Shown: positions 1-6,960 of the stretch, one piece after another
Numbering within the stretch: the stretch's first letter is position 1
Layout: the number at the start of each line of letters is the position of its first letter
NCBI GenBank assembly: GCA_023432465.1
Contig: JAEYUO010000022.1
Location: 1 to 24,305 of the forward strand
DNA from: Planctomycetota bacterium
GTDB lineage: Bacteria; Planctomycetota; Phycisphaerae; Phycisphaerales; UBA1924
DNA length: 24,305 bases
Reading direction: 5' to 3'
The notes under the pieces: model-generated
Databases searched by the model: none
The model's input: only the letters and a program-made list of their open reading frames with translations
Told to the model about the DNA's origin: nothing
Program-made: the position numbers and the translations under genes

Positions 1-233
1 CGCGCCTCCGCGACGGCATGGAGAAGACCTACCGCTGGATCTACGACGAGTACATGGCCAAGTACGGCACCGGCGCTCGGCCGACATCGTCGCGGGGTGC
101 GTCGAAGACAAAGACCAAGCCCGCCAAGAGCAAGGCCCGCGCAGGCGCAACGGGCAAGAAGAAGGTTGCCAAGTCCGCCTCCGCCGGAAAGGCGCGCGCA
201 GGGAAGCGCCGCGCGGCCGCACGCGCCCGCTGA
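1..233 (+). CDS. C-terminal end of a probable NAD-dependent epimerase/dehydratase (5' partial)
   Basis: The reading frame is open from the left edge (codons from base 3) to a TGA at 231-233, so only the C-terminus is visible. The first visible residues, RLRDGMEKTYRWIYDEYMAK, resemble the last helix of extended short-chain dehydrogenases such as GDP-mannose epimerases and dTDP-glucose dehydratases, where an 'L.DGL..TY.WI' pattern is usual. The assignment rests on this motif alone. It is followed by about 45 residues rich in Lys, Ala and Arg (TKTKPAKSKA, GKKKVAKSA, AGKRRAAARAR), like a histone H1 tail and unusual for this family. The next gene, a glycosyltransferase, starts 34 nt downstream on the same strand, which fits a sugar-nucleotide enzyme in a polysaccharide operon. 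Confidence 0.5.
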   Translation, partial: RLRDGMEKTYRWIYDEYMAKYGTGARPTSSRGASKTKTKPAKSKARAGATGKKKVAKSASAGKARAGKRRAAARAR

Positions 234-267
234 TCACTCCACGACCAACCGCTTCGGCGAGCAACGC

Positions 268-1575
268 ATGGCCGCGACGACGCCCATATCAACCAGCCCG
301 GGCACCATCCTTGTCCTGAGCCAGGTCTACGTCCCGGACCCCGCGAGCGTGGGGCAGCACGTGGCCGATGCCGCGGCGGAACTGGTGCACCGCGGGCACC
401 GCGTGGTCGTGCTGACCTCCGCGCGCGGCTACGACGACCCGAGCGTGCAGTATGCGCCAAGCGAGACACGCGACGGCGTCGAGATCCGGCGCTTGCCGTT
501 CTCAAGCTTCGGGAAGAAGTCGATCCCGCGCCGGCTGCTCGGCGGCGTCCTGTTCATGCTGCAGTGCATCGTCCGCGGCCTGTTCATGCCAAGGCTCGAA
601 GCCATCATGGTGAGCACGTCGCCGCCGATGTGCGCCGCCGCGGCGATGGTCATCGCGTTCTTCCGTCGCGTGCCGATCAAGTACTGGGTCATGGACCTCA
701 ACCCGGATCAGATGATCGAACTCGGCAAGCTCAAGGCCGATGCCCTGCCGGTGAAGCTGTACGATGCGTTCAACCGCATGATTCTCAAGCGCTCGGCGGA
801 TGTCGTCGCGCTCGACCGGTTCATGGCGACACGCCTGAACCGCAAGCTGGATGTGAGCCACAAGCTGGCGGTCATGCCGCCATGGCCGCACGATGACCAC
901 TTGGGGATCGTCGCGCACGAGGACAACCCGTTCCGCAAGCAGCACGGGCTCGATGGCAAGTTCGTCGTGATGTACAGCGGCAACCACGGCTTCTCGACGC
1001 CGGTCAAGACGGTGGTGGATGCTGCGCTGAAGCTGCAAGACCGCACCGACATCGTGTTCATGTTCATCGGTGGCGGCGTCGGCAAGAAGGAAGTCGACAG
1101 CGCGATCGCCCAGCACACGCCCCGGAACATCATCAGCCTGCCGTATCAACCGCTCGACACGATCAAGTACTCGCTCTCCGCCGCGGATGTCCACCTCGTG
1201 AGTGTCGGCAACGATGTCGTCGGGGTCGTGCACCCGTGCAAGGTGTACGGCGCGATGGCGGTGTCGCGGCCCATCCTGCTGCTCGGCCCCGATCCGTGCC
1301 ACGTGTCGGACCTCGTCCGCGAGCACCGGCTCGGCTGGCAGATCAGCCATGGCGATGTGGATGCGGCGGTGAAGACCATCCAGGAGATCGCGGCGACGCC
1401 GCGGGCCGATCTTGAAGCCATGGGCACGCGGGCACGCGAGTTGATCGATCGAGAACTGAGCAAGAGCGTCCTGTGCGGCCGCTTCTGCGATGTGGTCGAA
1501 CGCGGCCTCGCCGGCGTGGATGCCGCCCCCCACGCCGCACACGCCCAGCACGCCGCGACGGAACGCGCCGCCTGA
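268..1575 (+). CDS. Glycosyltransferase family 4 (GT-B fold, WcaI/WbuB-like)
   Basis: This 435-residue protein has the two Rossmann-like halves of a GT-B enzyme. The N-terminal half begins TILVLSQVYVPDPASVGQHV and continues with ELVHRGHRVVVLTS, the usual acceptor-domain start of GT4 enzymes of the WcaI/WbuB type. The C-terminal half begins FVVMYSGNHG, followed by VFMFIGGGVGKKEV and a late VHPCKVYGAMAVSRPILLLG segment with the donor-nucleotide contacts. It probably transfers a sugar from a nucleotide donor to a lipid-linked glycan at the inner face of the membrane. The frame is open further upstream (from 97), but that part overlaps the preceding gene and is low complexity, so the ATG at 268 is chosen. 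The formyltransferase starts 16 nt downstream, which indicates one transcription unit. Donor and acceptor cannot be inferred. Confidence 0.85.
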   Translation: MAATTPISTSPGTILVLSQVYVPDPASVGQHVADAAAELVHRGHRVVVLTSARGYDDPSVQYAPSETRDGVEIRRLPFSSFGKKSIPRRLLGGVLFMLQCIVRGLFMPRLEAIMVSTSPPMCAAAAMVIAFFRRVPIKYWVMDLNPDQMIELGKLKADALPVKLYDAFNRMILKRSADVVALDRFMATRLNRKLDVSHKLAVMPPWPHDDHLGIVAHEDNPFRKQHGLDGKFVVMYSGNHGFSTPVKTVVDAALKLQDRTDIVFMFIGGGVGKKEVDSAIAQHTPRNIISLPYQPLDTIKYSLSAADVHLVSVGNDVVGVVHPCKVYGAMAVSRPILLLGPDPCHVSDLVREHRLGWQISHGDVDAAVKTIQEIAATPRADLEAMGTRARELIDRELSKSVLCGRFCDVVERGLAGVDAAPHAAHAQHAATERAA

Positions 1576-1591
1576 GCCGCCACCTCTCCCC

Positions 1592-2398
1592 ATGATCACC
1601 AAGTACGTCTTCATCCAGGATGACCCGTTCTACCTGCCCAAGGTGCTGGACAAGTACCTGCGCGAGTTTGGTGATTCGACCGCGGGGATCAACATCCAGT
1701 CCAACACGCAGGGGAAGCGAACGGTCTTTCAGACCGCGATGGACCTCTTGAAGATGTACGGCCCGTGGTACTTCCAGTGGAAGCTGCGGCATTACATCTG
1801 GAACAAGGTCAAGGCGAAGGTCGTCAACGGCTGGCTCGGCTCGACGCGCCGCTGCTACACCGTGGAAGCTGTAGCGCGAAAGTACGGTGTGCCCGTGCAC
1901 CGCACCATCGATGTCAACAGCGAGGAGTTCCGCAAGCTGCTCGCCGACCTGGGCGTGAGCTTTATCGTCTCCATCTCCGGCACGCAGATGTACCGCAAGC
2001 CGCTGCGGGACCAGATGAAGTACGGCATCGTGAACTGCCACGGCGCGCTCCTGCCCAAGTATCGCGGCCTGATGCCCAGCTTCTGGACACTCGCCAACGG
2101 TGAGAAGGAAGGCGGCGTGAGCGTGCACTTTGTCGATGCCAAGCTCGACAACGGGCCGATCGTCGTGCAGAAGCGCTACCGCATCCACTCACGCGACACG
2201 CTGGAAGACATCATGGCCCGCGGCAAGGATCTCGCCGCCGAGTGCATCATCGAGTGCGTGCGCATCGTCGAGGACGCGGCGGCCCGCGGCGTCGAACCGC
2301 CCACGATGCCGAACCCGGCGGAGGAGCTGACGCACTTCTCGATGCCGACCAAGGCGGATGTGGATCGGTTCAAGGCCGGCGGACACCGGTTCTTCTGA
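1592..2398 (+). CDS. Formyltransferase family protein, probably acting on an amino sugar
   Basis: This 268-residue protein carries the N10-formyltetrahydrofolate-dependent formyltransferase core. The motif VNCHGALLPKYRGLMPSFW contains the catalytic Asn148 and His150, and DAKLDNGPIVVQ supplies the Asp (about residue 186), so the Asn-His-Asp set is complete. The first 110 residues are divergent, with aromatic-rich segments such as MYGPWYFQWKLRHYIW, and differ from Met-tRNA formyltransferase. The C-terminal OB domain of tRNA formyltransferases is absent. Sitting 16 nt after a glycosyltransferase and 10 nt before a polysaccharide deacetylase, it most likely N-formylates an amino sugar of a surface glycan (inference). 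The ATG at 1592 is the first one downstream of the preceding stop. No clear Shine-Dalgarno is visible, so translation may be coupled to the gene before. Confidence 0.82.
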   Translation: MITKYVFIQDDPFYLPKVLDKYLREFGDSTAGINIQSNTQGKRTVFQTAMDLLKMYGPWYFQWKLRHYIWNKVKAKVVNGWLGSTRRCYTVEAVARKYGVPVHRTIDVNSEEFRKLLADLGVSFIVSISGTQMYRKPLRDQMKYGIVNCHGALLPKYRGLMPSFWTLANGEKEGGVSVHFVDAKLDNGPIVVQKRYRIHSRDTLEDIMARGKDLAAECIIECVRIVEDAAARGVEPPTMPNPAEELTHFSMPTKADVDRFKAGGHRFF

Positions 2399-2408
2399 GG
2401 GGCGGCGA

Positions 2409-3263
2409 GTGGCCAAGGACATCATCCATGCCCTCTCCTTCGACATCGAGGACTGGTTCCACATCGTCGAAGTGAAGGCGGTTGAAGATCCGTCGCAGTG
2501 GCCCGCACTCTCAGCGCAGTCATCGCTTGTCGAGCGATACACCGACCTGATCCTGAAGATCTGCGATGACCACAAGGCTCGCGGCACGTTCTTCATGCTG
2601 GGGTGGATCGCCGCGAAGCACCCCGCGCTCGTGAAACGAATCGCCGATGCCGGGCACGAGCTCGCCACGCACTCCTTCTGGCACCGCAAGGTGTATGAGC
2701 TCACGCCCGAGACCTTCGACCAGGACATCAAGGAATCGATCGCGGCGATTACGGCCGCAGCGCCGGGCGCAAAGATCCGCGGCTTCCGCGCGCCATCGTT
2801 TTCGATTACACCCGGGACGGAATGGGCCTTTGATGTGCTGCTCGACAACGGCGTCGTGTACGACGCCAGCCTCTTCCCCGCGCCCCGCGGCCACGGCGGC
2901 TACGCCTGCACCCGCGGCGTGCACACAATCACCACGCCCAAGGGCCGATCGATGCCGGAACTGCCGATGTCGATCGCGCACTACGGCCCCGCGAAGCTCT
3001 GCTACTCCGGTGGCGGATATCTGCGGCTCTGGCCGCGATGGATGATCCGCCGTGGTGTGGAGCAGGAAGCCGCCGCGGGGCGACCGACGGTGATCTACCT
3101 GCACCCGCGAGACTTCGCCCCCGACTGCCCGCGCGTGCCGATGCCGCCGCACCGGCGGTTCAAGTGCTATGTGGGCATGCGTTCGACGGAACGAAAGCTG
3201 CGCGTGCTGCTGACCGACTATCGGTGGGATACGTGCGCGGCGGTTCTGGGGCTGGAGTGGTAA
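2409..3263 (+). CDS. Polysaccharide deacetylase, XrtA/PEP-CTERM-locus type (NodB domain plus DUF3473-like end)
   Basis: This 284-residue carbohydrate esterase family 4 protein shows the NodB motifs in order: HALSFDIEDWFH (catalytic and metal Asp), GHELATHSFWH (metal His), RGFRAPSFSIT, ELPMSIA...GGGYLRLWP and VIYLHPRDFAPDCPR. The last two blocks and the closing Arg/Tyr-rich stretch (RRFKCYVGMRSTERKL) are typical of the deacetylase that accompanies exosortase A and EPS loci (the TIGR03006/DUF3473 type). It should remove N-acetyl groups from an exported glycan. No signal peptide is visible. The start is GTG at 2409, with GAGGGG about 6 nt upstream. It follows the formyltransferase stop by 10 nt and is the last gene of the operon. 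No exosortase gene lies in the window. Confidence 0.88.
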   Translation: MAKDIIHALSFDIEDWFHIVEVKAVEDPSQWPALSAQSSLVERYTDLILKICDDHKARGTFFMLGWIAAKHPALVKRIADAGHELATHSFWHRKVYELTPETFDQDIKESIAAITAAAPGAKIRGFRAPSFSITPGTEWAFDVLLDNGVVYDASLFPAPRGHGGYACTRGVHTITTPKGRSMPELPMSIAHYGPAKLCYSGGGYLRLWPRWMIRRGVEQEAAAGRPTVIYLHPRDFAPDCPRVPMPPHRRFKCYVGMRSTERKLRVLLTDYRWDTCAAVLGLEW

Positions 3264-3266
3264 GAC

Positions 3267-3602
3267 TCACCGCTCAGGCAGAATCGTTGGAAGGCGGCCC
3301 ACTTTGGGCCGCTGCCTCCCATGTCTGAAGCCGATCACAAAGACGATCCGACTTTCATCGGCAACAGAGAACAACAAGAGGCAGCCGCCAACGACGATCC
3401 GACGAATTTCATACGGTCTCGCTCCGTGCTCTTCGGCGAATCCAAAGCGCCGGGGACGTGTGGCCAGAGACTCCGCCGCATCAATCACCGCAACGAGCCA
3501 CTCGGCCGCGCGTTGCGGAAGCTCCTCGTGATGAGCGATGTAGGACGCCTGCTCGCGAATGAGCGCCCGCACGGTGTCGGTCACCACGACGCGGTACTTC
3601 AT
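3267..3602 (-). CDS. ParE/RelE-superfamily toxin of a type II toxin-antitoxin pair
   Basis: This 111-residue protein begins MKYRVVVTDTVRALIREQASYI, the strand-helix start of ParE/RelE toxins. It continues with RAAEWLVAVIDAAESLATRPRRFGFAEE and ends in a YEIRRIVVGGCLLLFSVAD...IVFVIGFRHGRQRP beta-sheet block with the usual RHGRQ tail. ParE members poison DNA gyrase and RelE members cleave mRNA on the ribosome; which applies cannot be read from sequence. Its ATG overlaps the antitoxin stop by 4 nt (3599-3602), so translation is coupled and follows the antitoxin. Its 3' end converges on the deacetylase with only 3 nt between the stops. A hairpin (3294-3301 with 3305-3312) lies inside its last codons. 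Confidence 0.86.
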   Translation of the reverse strand: MKYRVVVTDTVRALIREQASYIAHHEELPQRAAEWLVAVIDAAESLATRPRRFGFAEEHGARPYEIRRIVVGGCLLLFSVADESRIVFVIGFRHGRQRPKVGRLPTILPER

Positions 3603-3892
3603 CGCTGCAGCTTGAGCCCAAGTTCCTTCGCGATCTCCCGCGCGGCCTGCTTGAGAGGCCGAACACGGCCGGCCCTGATGTCGTCAGCGCTTCGATCCAG
3701 GACGGAGAGGCTCTCGGCAAGGTCCGCCTTATCGAGGAGCGTGTCAAAGGCCTTCGGGCTGAGCACCACCGCCTCGGTCTGGCCGTTCGTAGTGATGTAC
3801 AAAGGCCGACCTGTTCGCTTCACCCGCTTGAGGTGCTGGCGAAGGTTCTGCCGCATGTCGGTGAAGCTCGTGATGTCGGTTGATCGCGTCAT
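3599..3892 (-). CDS. Phd/YefM-family antitoxin
   Basis: This 97-residue protein has the antitoxin N-terminal fold, seen as DITSFTDMRQNLRQHLKRVKRTGRPLYITTNGQTEAVVLSPKAFDTLLD. The segment 'ITTNGQTEAVVLSP' matches the YefM/Phd core in which the protein dimerises and binds DNA. The C-terminal part (RPLKQAAREIAKELGLK) is a charged helix expected to wrap the toxin. The frame is open to 3958, but the ATG at 3892 is preferred because everything upstream covers the promoter and operator palindrome at 3908-3927. The toxin start overlaps this stop by 4 nt. The pair probably represses itself through the palindrome, as is usual for this family. Confidence 0.87.
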   Translation of the reverse strand: MTRSTDITSFTDMRQNLRQHLKRVKRTGRPLYITTNGQTEAVVLSPKAFDTLLDKADLAESLSVLDRSADDIRAGRVRPLKQAAREIAKELGLKLQR

Positions 3893-3907
3893 CTGTGCGG
3901 TTCCTGT

Positions 3908-3927
3908 GTGTACAGTATACTGTACAC
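3908..3927. promoter_or_regulatory. Perfect 20-bp palindromic operator of the toxin-antitoxin operon
   Basis: The sequence gtgtacagtatactgtacac is identical to its reverse complement over 20 bases. It covers the predicted -10 box and lies 15 nt upstream of the antitoxin start. This is the arrangement used by Phd/YefM antitoxins for autorepression. A further half-site-like GTACA lies at 3946-3950. Confidence 0.8.
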
Positions 3928-3942
3928 GAGGCCGTCTCGCAA
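3914..3942 (-). promoter_or_regulatory. Sigma-70-type promoter of the toxin-antitoxin operon
   Basis: On the minus strand TTGCGA (3942-3937) is followed by a 17-nt spacer and TATACT (3919-3914), close to the -35/-10 consensus. The antitoxin ATG (3892) lies 21 nt after the -10 box, giving a short leader. The -10 box is inside the palindrome at 3908-3927. Confidence 0.75.
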
Positions 3943-3954
3943 GGCGTACAGGCC

Positions 3955-5592
3955 TCACCTCCCCAGCTGACCAAACAACAGGATCACGAACGTCAGCACA
4001 ATCGCGTTATGCGTGAAGTGCGCGATCATGGGGCCGATCAGCGAGCCGCGCCATTCACGCATGATCGCAAAGACCACGCCGAGCAGCCCGACCATCAGGA
4101 GCTGGATGACGGCGTAGCCGTGCATGATGGCGAACACGAACGCCGTGAGCAGCCCGGCGACCAGCGGCCCGGAGCGCCACCGCGTGTGGCGGTACAGCGC
4201 GCCGCGAAAAATGGACTCCTCGACGATCGGCGCCCAGAGCGTGGCCAGCAGGAAGATGAGCATGATCAGCAGCGGATTGCCGCTCATCGCCAGGTCCAGC
4301 AGCTTGTTGTCCGCGGGGGCAGGTGCCAGCTCCCATCCGTACCGGCTCGCAATGAAGATAGCGATCGCGACAACAAACGCGGTGGCGAAGTAGATCGGCA
4401 GGCTCGCGAGATAGCACATCAGGCCCGCGCCAAGCTCATTCGCCACGCCCGTGCCGCGATGCCAGCCCAGTTCGCTGCGCCACCGCGACCACGGCATGCC
4501 GCGAGCGACCGGCCAGAAGAGCGTCAGCAGGAGCGCCCACTGGCCCAGCAGCGAGTAGTAGGCCACCCACGCCTGGCCCGGGAACGCGCCGCTCAGCACG
4601 TCGCCGCTCAAGCCGAGAACCAGGAACCCGAGCAGAAACACGGCCACGGTCTCCAGCCAGATGAGCCGTCCCTGCGGGTCCATGCTCCATCCCCAGCTTG
4701 TCGGGCCGACATCGCCCGCCGCCAGCGTCGTTGGGGCGACGAATCGCCGTCGCAGCTTCCCCATTCCCAGCTGCACGCCAAAGTAGATGAGCAGAGCAAA
4801 GCCGACGCACCCCGCGAGCATGGCCGCACCGCCGAAGAGCATCATCACCAGCAGCAGGATCATCCCTCTGGATGCGGCATCAGTCCGCACCGGCGCCTGC
4901 TCATCGCCAAAGGTCAACGCAAGCCGGCCGAACATGCCATGACGCTCGATGAACGCCTCGCGATCCGCATCGCTCAGCGATGCCCCGACATCGGCCGCGG
5001 GCTCGCCGCCATAGATCCTCCGGAGAAGCGCGATGTCTCCGACCAGCGGGGACTCCGGATCGAGCGCATCCTCAACCATCGCAACCCGGCGGAGCGCGGC
5101 ATCCGTCCCCAGCGTCTCCGCAGCAAGAATCGCCGCTTGGATTCGCACATGCGCCGGCTGCGGCTTCACGGGCGGACCCAGCGTGGTCGCCGGATCGCCC
5201 TCGGACTCAAACCCGCCGAGGGCGTCGATGTTGGATTGCATGCTGCCGGAAAAGGACGGGTCCATCCCCGCAAAGGGCTTCATGCAGAAGTAGATCTTGC
5301 TGAACAGCGAAACCTCAATCGAGGGGCCCATGGTTTCAGAGAGCCCCGCGGCCGCCTTGGCCGTGGCGTCGGGCGGGGCCGCCGCGGGCCGCTGGATGGC
5401 CACCACAGTCCCCAGCAGGATGAGAAACACCGCCCGCAGGATGATCTTCCACGCCGCCGCGGGCTCATGGGGGTCACCGCCAACAGGCCCCAGACCGTTC
5501 CACCCTATTTCGGCTGGTGCCGAGTCCAAGGGGCCGGATCCGGGGAAGCGGTCATCACTCGGCGAGGAAGGGTGGGGGGGAGGAAACTGCAT
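3955..5592 (-). CDS. CPBP-family intramembrane metalloprotease (Rce1/Abi-like)
   Basis: This 545-residue membrane protein has the three CPBP/Abi motifs at its C-terminus: EESIFRG (Glu458-Glu459 and Arg), FAIMHG (His491) and HFTHN (His525, His528). These are the zinc and catalytic residues of type II CAAX-prenyl-protease relatives, which cleave peptides within the membrane. A first hydrophobic segment (IILRAVFLILLGTVVAI, about residues 49-65) is followed by a soluble stretch of about 175 residues with alternating helices. A dense set of membrane segments then starts at about residue 245 (MILLLVMMLFGGAAMLAG). The protein is about twice the size of a minimal CPBP domain, and I do not recognise the extra extracytoplasmic region. 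The N-terminus is Pro-rich and no Shine-Dalgarno is visible, so the start is uncertain. The substrate is unknown. Confidence 0.85.
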   Translation of the reverse strand: MQFPPPHPSSPSDDRFPGSGPLDSAPAEIGWNGLGPVGGDPHEPAAAWKIILRAVFLILLGTVVAIQRPAAAPPDATAKAAAGLSETMGPSIEVSLFSKIYFCMKPFAGMDPSFSGSMQSNIDALGGFESEGDPATTLGPPVKPQPAHVRIQAAILAAETLGTDAALRRVAMVEDALDPESPLVGDIALLRRIYGGEPAADVGASLSDADREAFIERHGMFGRLALTFGDEQAPVRTDAASRGMILLLVMMLFGGAAMLAGCVGFALLIYFGVQLGMGKLRRRFVAPTTLAAGDVGPTSWGWSMDPQGRLIWLETVAVFLLGFLVLGLSGDVLSGAFPGQAWVAYYSLLGQWALLLTLFWPVARGMPWSRWRSELGWHRGTGVANELGAGLMCYLASLPIYFATAFVVAIAIFIASRYGWELAPAPADNKLLDLAMSGNPLLIMLIFLLATLWAPIVEESIFRGALYRHTRWRSGPLVAGLLTAFVFAIMHGYAVIQLLMVGLLGVVFAIMREWRGSLIGPMIAHFTHNAIVLTFVILLFGQLGR

Positions 5593-5663
5593 CGGTCAAT
5601 GATCGGCCTGCCGGTGGGCTCGGCCCATACACAAGCCCCTGAAAGGGGCACCGGGTCCCCAAG

Positions 5664-5691
5664 TTGACCCGTTGGCCCACCCGGCTAACCT
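5664..5691 (+). promoter_or_regulatory. Promoter of rplM-rpsI
   Basis: TTGACC (5664-5669), a 16-nt spacer and TAACCT (5686-5691) form a good sigma-70-type promoter in the 268-nt divergent gap between the protease gene and rplM. It predicts a leader of about 160 nt before the rplM ATG at 5861. Confidence 0.65.
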
Positions 5692-5702
5692 TTCCGTCCC
5701 GA

Positions 5703-5756
5703 CTTGGCCGGAAGGCCGGGAAGGGAACGCCTTGAAATCCTGCCTGCCCTTCCAAG
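5703..5756 (+). other. Inverted repeat in the rplM 5' leader
   Basis: GGAAGGG (5719-5725) can pair with CCCTTCC (5747-5753). An outer CTTGG (5703-5707) can pair with CCAAG (5752-5756), partly competing with it. The element begins just after the predicted promoter, so it would lie near the 5' end of the mRNA. A separate 6-bp hairpin (GCCCCT/AGGGGC, 5635-5649) lies upstream of the promoter. Confidence 0.35.
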
Positions 5757-5860
5757 GTCAGGCCCGCCCCGCCCGGTAGGCGGCGAGTTTCCCCCGCCCT
5801 ATCACGGCCCGGAAGCGATACCGCTTTTCGATGCCGCGAGATGAGTCAGGAGTTCGCGCG

Positions 5861-6295
5861 ATGCGACAGACCTACTTCGCCACCCCGCAAACCGTCCCCG
5901 CCAAGAACTGGCGGCTGGTGGATGCCACAGACGTTTCGCTCGGCCGCCTGGCCGTCGATGTCGCCACCGTGCTCATGGGCAAGCACCGCCCGGAGTACAC
6001 CCCGCACGTCGATTGCGGCGACTTTGTGATCGTCATCAACGGCTCCAAGGTCGGGATGACGGGCTCCAAGGGCGAGCAGAACATGAAGCAGCGCTACTCG
6101 CGCTACCCCGGCGGGCTCAAGGAAGAGTCGTACGCCTCGGTGCGAGATCGCCGGCCCGAGAAGCTGATCGAGGATGCCGTCCGCCGCATGCTCCCCAAGA
6201 ACCGCCTGAGCCGGCACATGCTCAAGAAGCTCAAGGTCTACCCCGGCGCCGAGCACCCCCATCAGTCTCAGCAGCCCATCCCCATGCCGATCTGA
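5861..6295 (+). CDS. rplM: 50S ribosomal protein L13
   Basis: This 144-residue protein matches L13 along its length. It has WRLVDATDVSLGRLAVDVATVLMGKHRPEYTPHVDCGDFVIVIN, then a GGLKEESYASVRDRRPEKLIEDAVRRMLPKNRLSRHMLKKLKVYPGAEHPH block that is diagnostic of the family. L13 is an early-assembling 23S rRNA-binding protein of the large subunit. The ATG at 5861 is chosen over the in-frame ATG at 5831 because AGGAG (5848-5852) stands 8 nt before it. rpsI follows 67 nt downstream, the conserved rplM-rpsI order. Transcription probably starts near 5697. Confidence 0.97.
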   Translation: MRQTYFATPQTVPAKNWRLVDATDVSLGRLAVDVATVLMGKHRPEYTPHVDCGDFVIVINGSKVGMTGSKGEQNMKQRYSRYPGGLKEESYASVRDRRPEKLIEDAVRRMLPKNRLSRHMLKKLKVYPGAEHPHQSQQPIPMPI

Positions 6296-6362
6296 TTCCT
6301 CACCCCGGAAGCTTCCGCGGCGATTTCCGTACGATCCATTCCAGCCTTCAAAGAGCTGAACC

Positions 6363-6893
6363 ATGACGCAGATGACGACGATCAATCCTGGCAGCATCAC
6401 CGGCCTCTCGACCGTGAACCCGGCCGAGATCGCCAAGCCCGAGCAGCTCAAGCGCCGGGTGCGCACCCCGACCGAGCCCAAGCACGGCTGGTGGTGGGGC
6501 ACGGGCCGCCGCAAGCGCGCTGTCGCCCGCGTCCGCCTCCGCCCCAACGCGGGCGGCAACGGCGTGGTCAAGGTCCAGGTCGGCAGCGACGCATACAAGA
6601 CCGTCGAGCAGTACTTCGCCGAGGAGCGCGACCGCAACGACGCCGTCGCCCCTCTGACCGCGACCGGCACACTCGGCAAGATGGATGTCATCGTCCGCCT
6701 CTCCGGCGGCGGTTTCATGGGCCAGGCCCAGGCCCTTCGCCTCGGAATCTCCCGCGCCCTGCGCGACTTCGACCCCTCGACCGAGGACGCCCTCCGCAAC
6801 GCGGGCTTCCTGACGCGTGATGCACGCGAGGTCGAGCGTAAGAAGTACGGCCAGGCCGGTGCCCGTCGCCGCTTCCAGTTCTCCAAGCGTTAA
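6363..6893 (+). CDS. rpsI: 30S ribosomal protein S9 with N-terminal extension
   Basis: This 176-residue protein contains the S9 core: GTGRRKRAVARVRLRPNAG near residue 46, a GGGFMGQAQALRLGISRAL block, and the C-terminal YGQAGARRRFQFSKR. The final Lys-Arg reaches the ribosomal P site, where the tail touches the anticodon loop of the P-site tRNA. S9 proteins are usually about 130 residues and begin shortly before GTGRRK. Here about 45 extra residues precede it (MTQMTTINPGSITGLSTVNP and a KRR-containing linker). The ATG at 6363 is the first in frame; 6372 is an alternative. It is followed 40 nt later by an intrinsic terminator that closes the operon. Confidence 0.96.
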   Translation: MTQMTTINPGSITGLSTVNPAEIAKPEQLKRRVRTPTEPKHGWWWGTGRRKRAVARVRLRPNAGGNGVVKVQVGSDAYKTVEQYFAEERDRNDAVAPLTATGTLGKMDVIVRLSGGGFMGQAQALRLGISRALRDFDPSTEDALRNAGFLTRDAREVERKKYGQAGARRRFQFSKR

Positions 6894-6932
6894 ATCGCGA
6901 AGAGAACCAGACGACCAGTTCGAAAACTCCAG

Positions 6933-6960
6933 AGCCCCGGCCGCAAGGTCGGGGCTTTTT
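6933..6960 (+). terminator. Rho-independent terminator of rplM-rpsI
   Basis: A 10-bp stem (6933-6942 with 6947-6956, one G-U pair) closes a GCAA tetraloop of the GNRA type and is followed directly by a T run (6956-6960). Confidence 0.9.

Noticed and set aside
502..1614. Minus-strand open frame of about 370 codons opposite the glycosyltransferase
   Set aside because: The His/Arg/Asp-rich composition is typical of antisense frames in GC-rich genes. The sense strand encodes a complete GT4 enzyme.
3276..3317. Hairpin with an 8-bp inner stem (3294-3301/3305-3312) and outer AGGCAG/CTGCCT pairing after the deacetylase gene, as a terminator
   Set aside because: No T run follows on either strand and it lies inside the toxin coding sequence, so a terminator role cannot be supported, although it may slow transcription between the convergent genes.
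5572..5590. G-rich run in the first codons of the CPBP protease as a second G-quadruplex
   Set aside because: The run is irregular (GGG, then seven G, then GG), is on the non-coding strand for that gene, and is explained by Pro codons of its N-terminus.
3880..5667. Long open frame (about 595 codons) on the plus strand opposite the CPBP protease gene
   Set aside because: It encodes a His/Arg/Gln/Pro-rich low-complexity chain with no domain, while the opposite strand has clear CPBP motifs. It is a by-product of high GC at third codon positions.
6307..6316. 10-bp palindrome GGAAGCTTCC between rplM and rpsI
   Set aside because: It is too short to be significant in this amount of sequence and has no recognisable context.
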